A DNA stretch of 64,000 nt from Pseudomonadota bacterium (GTDB taxonomy: Bacteria > Pseudomonadota > Gammaproteobacteria > Steroidobacterales > Steroidobacteraceae). Position 1 is the stretch's first letter. Each line of letters begins with the position of its first letter. Below, one piece after another: positions 54,207 through 62,745 of the stretch. Position numbers and translations under genes: made by a program. Below the pieces are notes generated by a model, which made no database searches, was not told where the DNA came from, and saw only the letters and a program-made list of their open reading frames with translations. The stretch is taken from contig JAEYUC010000051.1 in assembly GCA_023433705.1 (NCBI GenBank), positions 1-64,000 on the forward strand. Reading direction: 5' to 3'.

Positions 54207-55211
54207 ATGGCGAACATCTACGAAGTCGCGGAGCTTGCGGGAGTCTCGCTCGCGACCGTTTCCCGGGTCATCAATCCGGGCGCCGGCGCCAACGTCAGTG
54301 AAAAGACCCGGGAGAAGGTGCTTGCCGCGATGCGGCAGCTCGGCTACCAGCCCAATTCCATCGCCCAGTCACTGGCCACCCGCAGCTCCAACTGCGTCGG
54401 CGTGCTGGTTTCCGAACTGGATGGTCCGTTCTACGGCTCCATGCTCTCGGCCATCGAGAAGACGCTCAAGGCCGCGGGCAAATTCATGCTGGTGGCGGCC
54501 GGGCACAGCAACGAGGCGCAGGAGCGCGACGCGATCCGTTTTCTCGTGAGTCGCAATTGCGATGCGCTCATCGTTCACGTCGAGCGGCTGTCCGACAAGT
54601 TCCTGGTCGACCACGATCACAACGCGACGCCGCTCGTGGTCATGAACCGCAAGGTGCGCGGGCTCGGCGATCATTGCTTCAGCCTGAACAACGAGCTCGG
54701 CGGCTATCTCGCGACGCGCTTGCTGCTGCGGAAGAAGCACCGGCGCATCGCCTACATCTCGGGGCCGCTCGATTTCGGGGATGCGAAGCAGCGGCTCGCC
54801 GGTCACAAGCGCGCGCTCGAGGAGGCCGGCGTCAAGTTCGATCCGCGCCTGTTTCACGAGGGCGACTACCACGAGACGGGGGGACAGGATGCCCTCGATG
54901 CGCTGCTCGCGAAGAAGATCGCGTTCACCGCGGTAGTTTGCGCGAACGACGACATGGCGGCCGGCGCGATGGCCGCCGCGCACGAGCGCGGCATGGCGCT
55001 GCCGGACGAGTTGTCCGTCGTCGGCTTCGACGATGCGCCGATCTCGCGCTATGTCTATCCCAGGCTCACGACGGTTCACTATCCCATCGCGGACATGTCG
55101 CGCATGGCCGCGCGCTGGGTCTTGAAACACGTGTACGACCAGCAGCACGACGTTCAGCAGGTGTTCGAGCCCAGGCTCGTGGAGCGGGACTCGGTCGGCA
55201 AACTCTCATGA
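54207..55211 (+). CDS. LacI-family transcription regulator
   Basis: The N-terminal helix-turn-helix (MANIYEVAELAGVSLATVSR, then VINPGAG) and hinge region (NSIAQSLATRSSNCVGVLVS) are followed by a periplasmic-binding-protein-like sugar-sensing domain (CVGVLVSELDGPFYGSMLSA to VVGFDDAPISRYVYPRLTTV). Length is 334 residues. The ATG at 54207 matches family N-termini; a TTG at 54198 is possible. The stop overlaps the start of the sugar porter (ATGA), so it very probably regulates that transporter in response to its substrate. Confidence 0.93.
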   Translation: MANIYEVAELAGVSLATVSRVINPGAGANVSEKTREKVLAAMRQLGYQPNSIAQSLATRSSNCVGVLVSELDGPFYGSMLSAIEKTLKAAGKFMLVAAGHSNEAQERDAIRFLVSRNCDALIVHVERLSDKFLVDHDHNATPLVVMNRKVRGLGDHCFSLNNELGGYLATRLLLRKKHRRIAYISGPLDFGDAKQRLAGHKRALEEAGVKFDPRLFHEGDYHETGGQDALDALLAKKIAFTAVVCANDDMAAGAMAAAHERGMALPDELSVVGFDDAPISRYVYPRLTTVHYPIADMSRMAARWVLKHVYDQQHDVQQVFEPRLVERDSVGKLS

Positions 55212-56566
55212 GCGCACCGCCCGATCGCTACGTGCTGCGCACGGTGTCGATCGTCGCGCTGGGTGGATTCCTCATGGGCTTCGACGTATCGGTGATCTCC
55301 GGCGTCGTGAGCTTCGTCGAGGCGGAATTCTCGCTCGACAAGATCGAAGTAGGTTGGGCGGCCGCGTCGCTCACGCTGAGCGCGACGCTGTCCATCCTGT
55401 GCGCGGGACCACTCGCGGATCGTTTCGGGCGCCGCGCGATCCTGCGCGCCGCGGCGCTGATCTTTACCGCCTCGGCCCTGCTGTCCGCCGTGGCGACCAC
55501 CTTTTCCATTCTCATCGCCGGGCGGCTGTTGTCGGGGCTGGGCGTGGGCGCGGCGCTCGTGGTGGCGTCCATGTACATCGCGGAGCTGTCCCCGGCGACG
55601 GTGCGCGGGCGCATGGTCAGCGTCAACCAGCTCTTCATCGTGCTCGGCATCTCGGCGGCTTTCCTCAGCAACTGGTTCATCCTCCGGATCGCCGAGGCGC
55701 AATGGAACTGGCGCTGGATGCTCGGCATCGGCGCGTTGCCGTCGACTATCTACTTCGCGCTGTTGTGGACGGTGCCGGAAAGCCCGCGCTGGCTCGCGTT
55801 TCACGGCCGGCTCGATGCCGCGCGGCGGGTGTTGTCGCGCGCGCACGGCGCGCAGCTCGCCGAAGCGGAATTGGGCGAGGTAAGGGCGTCGCTCGCGCGC
55901 GAGGCGAGCACCCCGAAGGCGCCATGGCGCGAGTTGTGGTCGCCGAACCTGCGCGGCGTGATGATCATCGGATTGACGGTCGCCGTGCTGCAGCAGATCA
56001 CCGGCATCAACGCGGTGCTCTCCTATGCGCCGGTCATCTTCCAGAACGCCGGCGCGAATGCCGACGCGGCATTCATGCAGGCGGCGTACGTGGGCATGGT
56101 GAATCTCGTGTTCACCGTGCTCGCGATGTTGCTGATCGACAGGGTCGGCCGCCGGCCGCTGCTCATGTGGGGTAGCGCCGGCATCGCGCTCAGCATGGGC
56201 GTGATCGCGCTCGTACCGTCGTTCGTGCTCGTCGGCGTGCTCGCGTTCGTGGCCAGTTTCGCGATCTCGCTCGGCCCGATCATGTGGGTATTGTTGTCGG
56301 AGATATTTCCGAATCGCGTGCGCGGCGTGGCGATCTCATTCGTGGGCCTCGTGAATTCGGGCGTGAGCTTCCTCGTGCAGCTGTTGTTCCCGTGGGAAGT
56401 GGCGACCATCGGGAACTCGCGCACCTGGATGCTCTATGGCGCGTTCGCGCTGGCCGGTTTCATCGTCATCTGGCGAATCGTCCCGGAGACCCGCGGTCGC
56501 AGCCTCGAAGAACTCGAATCCTCGCTGGTGCGCCCGTCGGTGCCGGGTGAGAAATCGCTGAGTTAG
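55208..56566 (+). CDS. MFS sugar porter
   Basis: A twelve-helix sugar:proton symporter of 452 residues. Sugar-porter signatures are clear: ADRFGRRAILRAAALIFTAS, the PESPRWL motif, QQITGINAVLSYAPVIFQNA, RVGRRPLLMWGSAGIALSMG and the C-terminal VPETRGRSLEELE. It overlaps the LacI gene by four bases. The transported sugar is not determinable; nearby GH105 and fucose genes are several kb away. Confidence 0.93.
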   Translation: MSAPPDRYVLRTVSIVALGGFLMGFDVSVISGVVSFVEAEFSLDKIEVGWAAASLTLSATLSILCAGPLADRFGRRAILRAAALIFTASALLSAVATTFSILIAGRLLSGLGVGAALVVASMYIAELSPATVRGRMVSVNQLFIVLGISAAFLSNWFILRIAEAQWNWRWMLGIGALPSTIYFALLWTVPESPRWLAFHGRLDAARRVLSRAHGAQLAEAELGEVRASLAREASTPKAPWRELWSPNLRGVMIIGLTVAVLQQITGINAVLSYAPVIFQNAGANADAAFMQAAYVGMVNLVFTVLAMLLIDRVGRRPLLMWGSAGIALSMGVIALVPSFVLVGVLAFVASFAISLGPIMWVLLSEIFPNRVRGVAISFVGLVNSGVSFLVQLLFPWEVATIGNSRTWMLYGAFALAGFIVIWRIVPETRGRSLEELESSLVRPSVPGEKSLS

Positions 56567-56624
56567 CGAGGTCGGCGCCTTCCGATATCACCGCTGTCGA
56601 TTTCGCCGGTTTCCGTTCGACCAA

Positions 56625-56643
56625 GGTTCAGTCAGTCTGAACC
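56625..56643. promoter_or_regulatory. Inverted repeat just before a VOC gene (candidate operator or hairpin)
   Basis: GGTTCAG and CTGAACC are separated by five bases. The repeat ends one base before the ribosome site GAGGAGA, so it could be a repressor site or an mRNA hairpin influencing translation. Confidence 0.4.
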
Positions 56644-56654
56644 GAGGAGAACAC

Positions 56655-57149
56655 ATGAATTTCAACTCGAAAATCGCCCCCTGCCTGTGGTTCGCGGGCG
56701 AGGCCGAGGAGGCCGCGCGTTTCTACACGAGCATTTTTCCGGACTCGCGCATCGGCAAGATCGCGCGCTACGGAAAGGTCGGGGTCGAGATCCACGGCCA
56801 GAAGGAAGGCACGGTACTCACCGTGCAATTCGAACTCGCAGGCCAGGAATTCACCGCGCTCAACGGCGGCCCGCTCTTCAAGTTCAACGAGGCCGTGTCG
56901 CTGCAGATCTACGTCGAGGACCAGAAGGAGTTCGACTTTTACTGGGATCGATTGACGGAGGGCGGCGATCCGAAGGCGCAGGTGTGCGGATGGCTCAAGG
57001 ACCGCTACGGACTTTCGTGGCAGGTGGTGCCGCGCGAGATGGTCGAGTGGTTTGGCGATCCCGACGAGAAGTCCGAGCGGGTCATGGCCGCGCTGCTCAA
57101 GATGGGCAAGCTCGACATCGCGGCGCTGCGCCGCGCGTACGCTGGATGA
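56655..57149 (+). CDS. VOC superfamily protein (3-demethylubiquinone methyltransferase-like, PhnB-type)
   Basis: A 164-residue protein of the VOC fold, PhnB/3-dmu-9_3-mt type. IAPCLWFAGEAEEAARFYTS followed by IFPDSRIGKIARYG, FELAGQEFTALNGGPLFKFN and EFDFYWDRLTEGGDPKAQVC are typical. Despite the family label, most members have no proven methyltransferase activity. GAGGAGA precedes the ATG. The next small membrane protein begins four bases after its stop. Confidence 0.85.
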   Translation: MNFNSKIAPCLWFAGEAEEAARFYTSIFPDSRIGKIARYGKVGVEIHGQKEGTVLTVQFELAGQEFTALNGGPLFKFNEAVSLQIYVEDQKEFDFYWDRLTEGGDPKAQVCGWLKDRYGLSWQVVPREMVEWFGDPDEKSERVMAALLKMGKLDIAALRRAYAG

Positions 57150-57153
57150 CGCA

Positions 57154-57381
57154 GTGGACTGGCTGGATGCGCTTCAGTGGCCGGCCATGGCGGTGACTCT
57201 GGTCGCCGCCTGGCTGGTCGCATCGAGATCGAAGCGGCGTCGCGAAGCCGGGTTCTGGGTCTTCATCGCGAGCAACATCCTGTGGGTCGCGTGGGCGTGG
57301 CATACGCGGGCGTGGGCGTTGATAGGTCTGCAGATAGGACTTTTCGTGATGAACGTGCGCGGCGCCGTCAAGAACGAATAA
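57154..57381 (+). CDS. Small two-helix membrane protein (75 aa)
   Basis: Starts at a GTG four bases after the VOC stop: MDWLDALQWPAMAVTLVAAW, then a short basic loop (ASRSKRRREAG), two further hydrophobic stretches (FWVFIASNILWVAWAWH and WALIGLQIGLFVMNVRG) and a short basic-acidic end. The pattern fits a small conserved inner-membrane protein of unknown function that I recall from other proteobacteria. An upstream ATG at 57146 is out of frame. Confidence 0.65.
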   Translation: MDWLDALQWPAMAVTLVAAWLVASRSKRRREAGFWVFIASNILWVAWAWHTRAWALIGLQIGLFVMNVRGAVKNE

Positions 57382-57412
57382 AATCCCCTCGCCAATAATT
57401 CGAGGGGGAACC

Positions 57413-57931
57413 ATGACGAGTCGACGTTCTTTCCTGCGCGGATCGTCCGTGCTGATGGCGCATGCCGCGCTGGGTGGAGTGGTGGAGGCTTTCGCCGCCG
57501 CGCCGTCCCACAAGGCCACCTTCTTCGACGATTCCGAGATGCGCACGCTGCGCGCGCTCGTCGACGTGATTCTGCCCGAGACCGATTCGCCGTCCGCGTC
57601 GGCCGCGAACACTCACTACTTCATCGATCTCGCGATCCCCGCGTGCGCCACGCCGGCCGCGCGCGACACGCTGCGCAGGGGACTCGCCGAGTTCGCAGGT
57701 TACGAGAAGCTTTCGCCGGCCGGGCAGAACGAACGGCTCGCGGAACGCGCGGCGCGGGACATCGATCTCGCCTATGACCAGTCGTTCTTCAAGATCCTGA
57801 AGGACTACACGATGACCGGTTACTTCCTGTCGGAGACCGGTGCGACGCAGGCACTGGCGTATCTCAGGATTCCCGGCGGCTTCCAGGGCGACATTCCGCT
57901 CGCCCCCAACCAGAAGGCGTGGGCGATCTGA
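57413..57931 (+). CDS. Gluconate 2-dehydrogenase subunit 3 family protein (Tat-exported)
   Basis: The 172-residue small subunit of a periplasmic membrane-linked dehydrogenase. MTSRRSFLRGSSVLMAHAAL is a Tat signal with twin Arg. LRALVDVILPETDSPSASAA and YMFIDL-like HYFIDLAI segments, GFFSSETGA-like GYFLSETGATQALAYLRIPG and the closing QGDIPLAPNQKAW are characteristic. The subunit probably helps co-export of the large flavoprotein, which has no signal of its own. Its stop overlaps the start of that gene (TGATG). Confidence 0.9.
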   Translation: MTSRRSFLRGSSVLMAHAALGGVVEAFAAAPSHKATFFDDSEMRTLRALVDVILPETDSPSASAANTHYFIDLAIPACATPAARDTLRRGLAEFAGYEKLSPAGQNERLAERAARDIDLAYDQSFFKILKDYTMTGYFLSETGATQALAYLRIPGGFQGDIPLAPNQKAWAI

Positions 57932-59613
57932 TGGCTAACTCGAACAACTTCGACGCCATCGTCGTCGGATCCGGCATGTCGGGCGGCTGGGCCGCGAAGG
58001 AATTGACGGAGCGCGGCCTCAGGACGCTCGTGCTCGAGCGCGGGCGCGACATCCGTCACGTCGTGGACTACCCGACGGCGCTCAAGGATCCGTGGCAGCT
58101 GCCGCACAACAATCGCGCGACCAGCGCGGACCGGGCGGCGCAGCCCATCCAGTCGACGCTCTATCTATACGACCAGTCGACGAAACATCACTTCGTCGAT
58201 GACAACGAGAATCCGTACGAACAGGCGAAGCCGTTCAACTGGTATCGCGGCTATCACGTGGGCGGGCGCTCGCTCATGTGGGCGCGCCACGTGTTCCGCT
58301 TCAGCGATCTCGATTTCGAGGCGAACCTGCGCGAGGGCGTGGGCATCGACTGGCCGATCCGTTACGCGGACATCGCGCCCTGGTACGAACACGTCGAGAA
58401 GTTCATCGGCGCGAGCGGCGAGAACTCGGGGCTGCCCCAACTACCCGCGCAGGTGCTGCAGCCGCCATTCGAGATGAACGCGCTGGAGAAGAAGATTCGC
58501 GCGGGCATGGACGATGCGTTCAAGGGCGAACGCAAGCTGATCTGCAGCGCGACCGCCGTGCTCTCGCGCGAGCACAACGGCCGCGGGCCGTGCCAGGGCC
58601 GCAACCAGTGCGCGCGCGGCTGTCCGTTCAGCGCGTACTTCTCGTCGAACGGCGTGACGCTGCCGGCCGCGGCGGCGACCGGCAATCTCACGTTGCAGCC
58701 CGATTCGATCGTGCACTCGTTGATCTACGACGAGGCGAAGAACCGCGTGACGGGCGTGCGCGTGATCGACGCGAACACGAAGAAGACGACCGAGTATTTC
58801 GCGAAGCTCGTGTTCCTGTGCGCGTCGGCGCTGAACTCGACCGCGATCCTGCTCAACACGCGCACGGCCCGTTTTCCGAACGGACTGGGCAACGACTCGG
58901 GCGAGCTCGGCCACAATCTCATGGATCACCACAATGGCGCGGGTGCGACGGCCAGCTTCTCGGGGCTGCTCGATCGTTATTACCGTGGCCGGCGCTCGAC
59001 CAGCATGTACATCCCGCGTTTCCGCAACGTTTCGAAGCGCGAGGACAAGTTCAAGCGAGGTTACGGCTACGAGGTGTACACCAATCGCGGCACCTGGACG
59101 CGCGGTATCGGCACCGCCGCATTCGGCGCGGATTTCAAGAACGAGATCACGCGGCCGGGCGAGTGGAGCCTGTTCATGGAAGGGTACGGCGAGACACTGC
59201 CGTACCACGACAACCGCATCTGGCTGTCGCACGACAAGCTGGATTCGTTCGGCATGCCGCGCATCAACATGTCGATGGAGTACCGCGACAACGAGCGCGC
59301 GATGGCGCAGCAGATGATGGACGACGCGGTCGAGATGATGACGGCCGCCGGCCTCGAGAACGTCAAGGGCTTCAACCATCCCGTGACGCCGGGCAGCGTG
59401 ATTCACGAAATGGGCACGGCGCGCATGGGCCGCGATCCAAAGACCTCCGTGCTCAACGGCCACAACCAGGTGCATGCCGTTCCAAACGTCTTCGTGACCG
59501 ACGGCAGCTTCATGGTGTCCTCGCCCACACAGAATCCATCGCTGACCTACATGGCGCTGACCGCCCGCGCGGCGAACTACGCCGTGGAGAAGCTCAAGAG
59601 CGGCGAACTGTAG
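57931..59613 (+). CDS. GMC family FAD-dependent sugar/alcohol dehydrogenase, large subunit
   Basis: A 560-residue flavoprotein. The FAD-binding motif is DAIVVGSGMSGGWAAKELTE; GGRSLMWARHVFRFSDLDFE and CQGRNQCARGCPFSAYFSSN are typical of the gluconate/glucoside 3-dehydrogenase branch, and the C-terminal active-site region reads VIHEMGTARMGRDP with the catalytic His and NVFVTDGSFMVSSPTQNPSL. It lacks a signal peptide and is probably carried by the Tat-exported small subunit encoded immediately upstream. It would oxidise a sugar in the periplasm; a cytochrome subunit is not encoded here. Confidence 0.9.
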   Translation: MANSNNFDAIVVGSGMSGGWAAKELTERGLRTLVLERGRDIRHVVDYPTALKDPWQLPHNNRATSADRAAQPIQSTLYLYDQSTKHHFVDDNENPYEQAKPFNWYRGYHVGGRSLMWARHVFRFSDLDFEANLREGVGIDWPIRYADIAPWYEHVEKFIGASGENSGLPQLPAQVLQPPFEMNALEKKIRAGMDDAFKGERKLICSATAVLSREHNGRGPCQGRNQCARGCPFSAYFSSNGVTLPAAAATGNLTLQPDSIVHSLIYDEAKNRVTGVRVIDANTKKTTEYFAKLVFLCASALNSTAILLNTRTARFPNGLGNDSGELGHNLMDHHNGAGATASFSGLLDRYYRGRRSTSMYIPRFRNVSKREDKFKRGYGYEVYTNRGTWTRGIGTAAFGADFKNEITRPGEWSLFMEGYGETLPYHDNRIWLSHDKLDSFGMPRINMSMEYRDNERAMAQQMMDDAVEMMTAAGLENVKGFNHPVTPGSVIHEMGTARMGRDPKTSVLNGHNQVHAVPNVFVTDGSFMVSSPTQNPSLTYMALTARAANYAVEKLKSGEL

Positions 59614-59617
59614 TGCT

Positions 59618-59726
59618 GGTGGGGATAGCGGTGCCGGTGTAAAAAGTGGGGATTAGTAGACACGTCGTCGCGCTCGAGACGCTGGCACTAATCCCCACTT
59701 TTTACACCGGCACCTTTATCCCCACC
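59618..59726. repeat. Large perfect palindromic element between convergent genes
   Basis: The outer arms GGTGGGGATA (59618-59627) and their inverse (59717-59726), then, after a 2-base mismatch, 28-base perfect inverted arms (59630-59657 and 59687-59714) starting GGTGCCGGTGTAAAAAGTGG, enclose a 29-base centre. It lies between the GMC dehydrogenase stop and the stop of the converging gene, two bases away. It differs from the RAYT repeats. It may be a different palindromic mobile repeat and could also serve as a two-way terminator. Confidence 0.85.
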
Positions 59727-59728
59727 CC

Positions 59729-60583
59729 TCATTCCTGGCCGTCATCGCTCTCGGCGTCATGCTGCGCGACAACCTCGATGACGCGCGTGCCCGTGCGTGA
59801 AATGCCGGGCACCTGCTTTTCGGGGTTCCACAACTCGCGAACGTGGCCGCTCGGCGACTTCGATTCGATCGCGCCGGATTGCGCGTCGACGTAGACGATC
59901 GAGCGGTCGGGCAGGCGGGACAACGTGCCGGGCGCCGCCCCGACCGCAACCTGCAGCGGCCCCGCCCCAGCGTCCTTGAGGATGTGCGGATTCACGATGT
60001 CTTCCTGCGCCTTCACCACGCGCCCGTTCGCCTCGTCCAGCTTCCACGCCGGCGAGCTGTTGTTGGGGAACAGGTAGACCGTCGTGCCGATCACGACGAT
60101 GCGCGGATTCGTGAACTCGCGCGGCAGCGCGAACGAATCGATCGCGCCGTCCGCGAGCGACATGCGATTGAAGTCGAAGTAACCACCCGCGGCATTCGGC
60201 TCGAAATCCACGCCGTCCGGCGCGTAACGCACGCTCGCGAAATACGCCGCGTTGCCGACCAGCGCCATTTCCTCGGAGGGCCCCAGGATCTGGCTGCCCG
60301 GATACAGATCCAGCGTCCACGTGCTGGTGACGGCGCGCGTCGCCTTGTCGACGACGAGTAGTTGGCCCGTGCCCGCCTTCTTGTCACGCGTGATGATCCC
60401 GATCCGGTCCGGCGGATTTGCGTAGATAGTCAGGTCGCCGAGCTCGGCGACCGTCTGCATCCCCTGCGCGGTCGCGTACACGAGTTCGTAGCGTCCGGAC
60501 TTGTTGACCAGCAGCCAGCCTTCGGAGGCGTGCAGCGAAGTGGCGAGAAAGGCGAGAGCAACGGCGGCAAACAGACTCTTCAT
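59729..60583 (-). CDS. Secreted hypothetical protein with beta-propeller-like repeats
   Basis: A 284-residue protein with a signal peptide (MKSLFAAVALAFLATSLHAS). The remaining sequence has recurring short strands with Gly, Asp and Tyr-rich turns (GWLLVNKSGRYELVYATAQG, LTIYANPPDRIGIITRDKKA, LLVVDKATRAVTSTWTLDLY, IVYVDAQSGAIESKSPSGHV), as in propeller-type repeats. No catalytic motif is recognised. AGAGG lies before the ATG at 60583. It is divergent from nothing nearby and converges on the GMC dehydrogenase with the palindrome in between. Function unknown. Confidence 0.7.
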   Translation of the reverse strand: MKSLFAAVALAFLATSLHASEGWLLVNKSGRYELVYATAQGMQTVAELGDLTIYANPPDRIGIITRDKKAGTGQLLVVDKATRAVTSTWTLDLYPGSQILGPSEEMALVGNAAYFASVRYAPDGVDFEPNAAGGYFDFNRMSLADGAIDSFALPREFTNPRIVVIGTTVYLFPNNSSPAWKLDEANGRVVKAQEDIVNPHILKDAGAGPLQVAVGAAPGTLSRLPDRSIVYVDAQSGAIESKSPSGHVRELWNPEKQVPGISRTGTRVIEVVAQHDAESDDGQE

Positions 60584-60660
60584 GGCGGTACCTCTGACGG
60601 GTATTGATCCGCGCCTGCGGGCGGCGCCAGACAATCGGCGCCGGGATTATCGCTCCGCCG

Positions 60661-61800
60661 TCAGTCGTCTTTCATCTGCGCAACCGCGCTGGCCGCGAGC
60701 AGGAAGGCGCCGACACCGTAGTACTGCGTGTCCGTTTCCAGCACGTTTTCCGGACGATCGCTGACCTGCTGCACCCACCCCAGTCGCCCATCCTTCGCGA
60801 CCGCCCGTTCCAGCGCCTTCCACCCGCTCTCGATCGAGGTGGCGTAATCCTTGGCGTCGAGCAGTCCCTGGCTCACGCCCCAGGCGAGACCGTATACGTA
60901 GAAACCGGTGCCGCTGGTCTCGGGCGGCGACCCCTCCGGGCCTAACAACGACGGCGGCCAGTAGCCGTCAGGCTTCTGCAGCGCGCGCAGCTTGACGGCC
61001 ATCTGACCGAACAGGCTCTCGAGCCGCGGTCGCTCCGGATCGTCCTTCGGCAGCGCCTCGAGCATGTGGGCGACGCCCGCGAACACCCAGCCATTGCCGC
61101 GGCTCCAGAACAGCTTGCGGCCTTGTGCGTCGCGGCGTTCGAAGAACCGGCTGTCGCGGAAGTAGAGCTTCTCGACCGGGTCGTACAGGAAGTCCGTCGC
61201 CGCCCAGAACTCCGCCAACGCGAAATCGCGATACCGCGTGTCTCCCGTCTGGCTCGCCAGCTCCAGCCAGGCGGGCGGGGACATGAATACCGCGTCGCAC
61301 CAGCACCAGCGCTTCAGGCATTCGGTGGATTCATAGTCCTTCGCCGGCACGAAGCTCAGATGCGCGACCGGCGGCGCGCGCAGGATCGAATCGAACCGCT
61401 CCTTGAGCGGCAGGATGGCGTCGCTGCCGGCGCCGTTGCGCGCGGCCCAGAGATAACTCTGCCCGATCACGTGGTCGTCGGCGTGATAGACGCGCGGGCC
61501 GAGGGTCCAGCCATTGGCCTTGCCCTGCGCGAGGATTGCCGTGCGGAAGCGCTTCTCGTTCGTTGCGTCGGCGAGTCTCGTCATGCCGACCCAGAACGCA
61601 CCTTTCTGCCAGCTGCGCGGACGTTGAGTTTCTTCGCCGAACGAAGTGACGCCGGCCGGCATCTTCTCCATGTGCGCGAGCTGCCAGTCGGCGACACGCG
61701 ATGCGAGGTCGAGCACTTCCTTGCGGGAGTCGGCCGCGGCGACCGTGGCCACGCAGAGGCTCAACACGGTGAGCGCGCCGAGAAGGAATGGTTTGTTCAT
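60661..61800 (-). CDS. GH105 unsaturated rhamnogalacturonyl hydrolase
   Basis: A 379-residue secreted enzyme of the (alpha/alpha)6-barrel family GH88/GH105. MNKPFLLGALTVLSLCVATV with a following AAA site is the signal peptide. RSWQKGAFWVGMTRLADATN, HADDHVIGQSYLWAARNGAG, WCWCDAVFMSPPAWLELA and FWSRGNGWVFAGVAHMLEAL are typical; the Asp residues in HADDH and CDAVF match the catalytic pair. It removes the unsaturated uronic acid left by pectin or ulvan lyases. Lyase genes are not in the window. Confidence 0.9.
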   Translation of the reverse strand: MNKPFLLGALTVLSLCVATVAAADSRKEVLDLASRVADWQLAHMEKMPAGVTSFGEETQRPRSWQKGAFWVGMTRLADATNEKRFRTAILAQGKANGWTLGPRVYHADDHVIGQSYLWAARNGAGSDAILPLKERFDSILRAPPVAHLSFVPAKDYESTECLKRWCWCDAVFMSPPAWLELASQTGDTRYRDFALAEFWAATDFLYDPVEKLYFRDSRFFERRDAQGRKLFWSRGNGWVFAGVAHMLEALPKDDPERPRLESLFGQMAVKLRALQKPDGYWPPSLLGPEGSPPETSGTGFYVYGLAWGVSQGLLDAKDYATSIESGWKALERAVAKDGRLGWVQQVSDRPENVLETDTQYYGVGAFLLAASAVAQMKDD

Positions 61801-61943
61801 GGCCGGATACTAGCCGCAATCCAAGGCGCGCCAATGGGACCAATGGTTGGAAAGGTATCGAGCGCGAGGTGTAGAGGCCCGTGCGAAACTTGCAGCGCCC
61901 TGCGGGCGAGCGGGACCTCACCAGGCAAACTGGCATTCAGCTC

Positions 61944-62714
61944 ATGGACCTGAATTCCCACGAAGCTCTGATTCGGCGGCGAGAGGCGGCAACGCTGACG
62001 TGGCGCGGCCCGGCACTGATGTTGTTTGCGCGACCAGCTCTTGCCGTGGGAGCGCAAGCGGTTGTTGCGGCTCTTTTCGCCATCGGAGGTTCGCCGACTC
62101 CATGGCACGACGCCGAGCCGTGGCTGCCGGTATACGGGACACTGATCGACGCCGGATGCCTGGCGCTGCTCTGGCGGCTCACGCGCCGCGAAGGCATCGG
62201 CTTGTTCGATCTTGTTGGTTTCGAGCGGGCATCCGTTGTTCGCGATGTGCTGCTCGGGTTCGCGCTGATCCCCGTGAGCCTCGTTTTCATTCTCGGTGGC
62301 GTCTACGGAGCGGGCTGGCTCGTGTACGGGACGCTTACGCCTCCGTACCTCTTTGGAAGCCTGCCATTGCCAGCCGCTCTTTATGGCGTCCTGGTGTTTC
62401 CTTTCATCTGGGGGCTGACCGAGCAGATGACGTACAACGGCTATCTACTACCCCGCTTGCAGGTTCTTTGCCGCGGTACGAGCGTCGCCATCGCGGTCGT
62501 GGCGTTCGTCTGGGCAATGCAACACGCGTTCATGCCGTTGACCTTTGATCTGAAGATCATGGCGTTTCGGCTGTTGTCGGCGGTCCCATTCTCGGTCTTC
62601 GTAACGCTCTTGTATCTGCGGCTGCGCCGGTTGGTGCCGCTGATGACTGCGCATGCGCTGATGGATGGTGCGAGTGTGGTGGTCGGCGTGCTACTTCCGC
62701 TGGTCAGGGTATGA
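61944..62714 (+). CDS. CPBP-family intramembrane protein with altered first motif
   Basis: A 256-residue protein with about eight hydrophobic segments. The three motifs of the CPBP (Abi/CAAX-protease-like) family are in place: motif 1 LTEQMTYNGYLLPRL, motif 2 FVWAMQHAFMP and motif 3 LMTAHALMDGA. Motif 1 is normally EExxxRG; here the second Glu is Gln and the Arg is Asn, so protease activity is questionable. The ATG at 61944 is chosen from an open frame that starts further upstream; it lacks a clear ribosome site. The gene is divergent from the GH105 gene and appears independent. Confidence 0.78.
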   Translation: MDLNSHEALIRRREAATLTWRGPALMLFARPALAVGAQAVVAALFAIGGSPTPWHDAEPWLPVYGTLIDAGCLALLWRLTRREGIGLFDLVGFERASVVRDVLLGFALIPVSLVFILGGVYGAGWLVYGTLTPPYLFGSLPLPAALYGVLVFPFIWGLTEQMTYNGYLLPRLQVLCRGTSVAIAVVAFVWAMQHAFMPLTFDLKIMAFRLLSAVPFSVFVTLLYLRLRRLVPLMTAHALMDGASVVVGVLLPLVRV

Positions 62715-62745
62715 CTCAGCGGGCAAATGCACCCGGAAACCCGGC

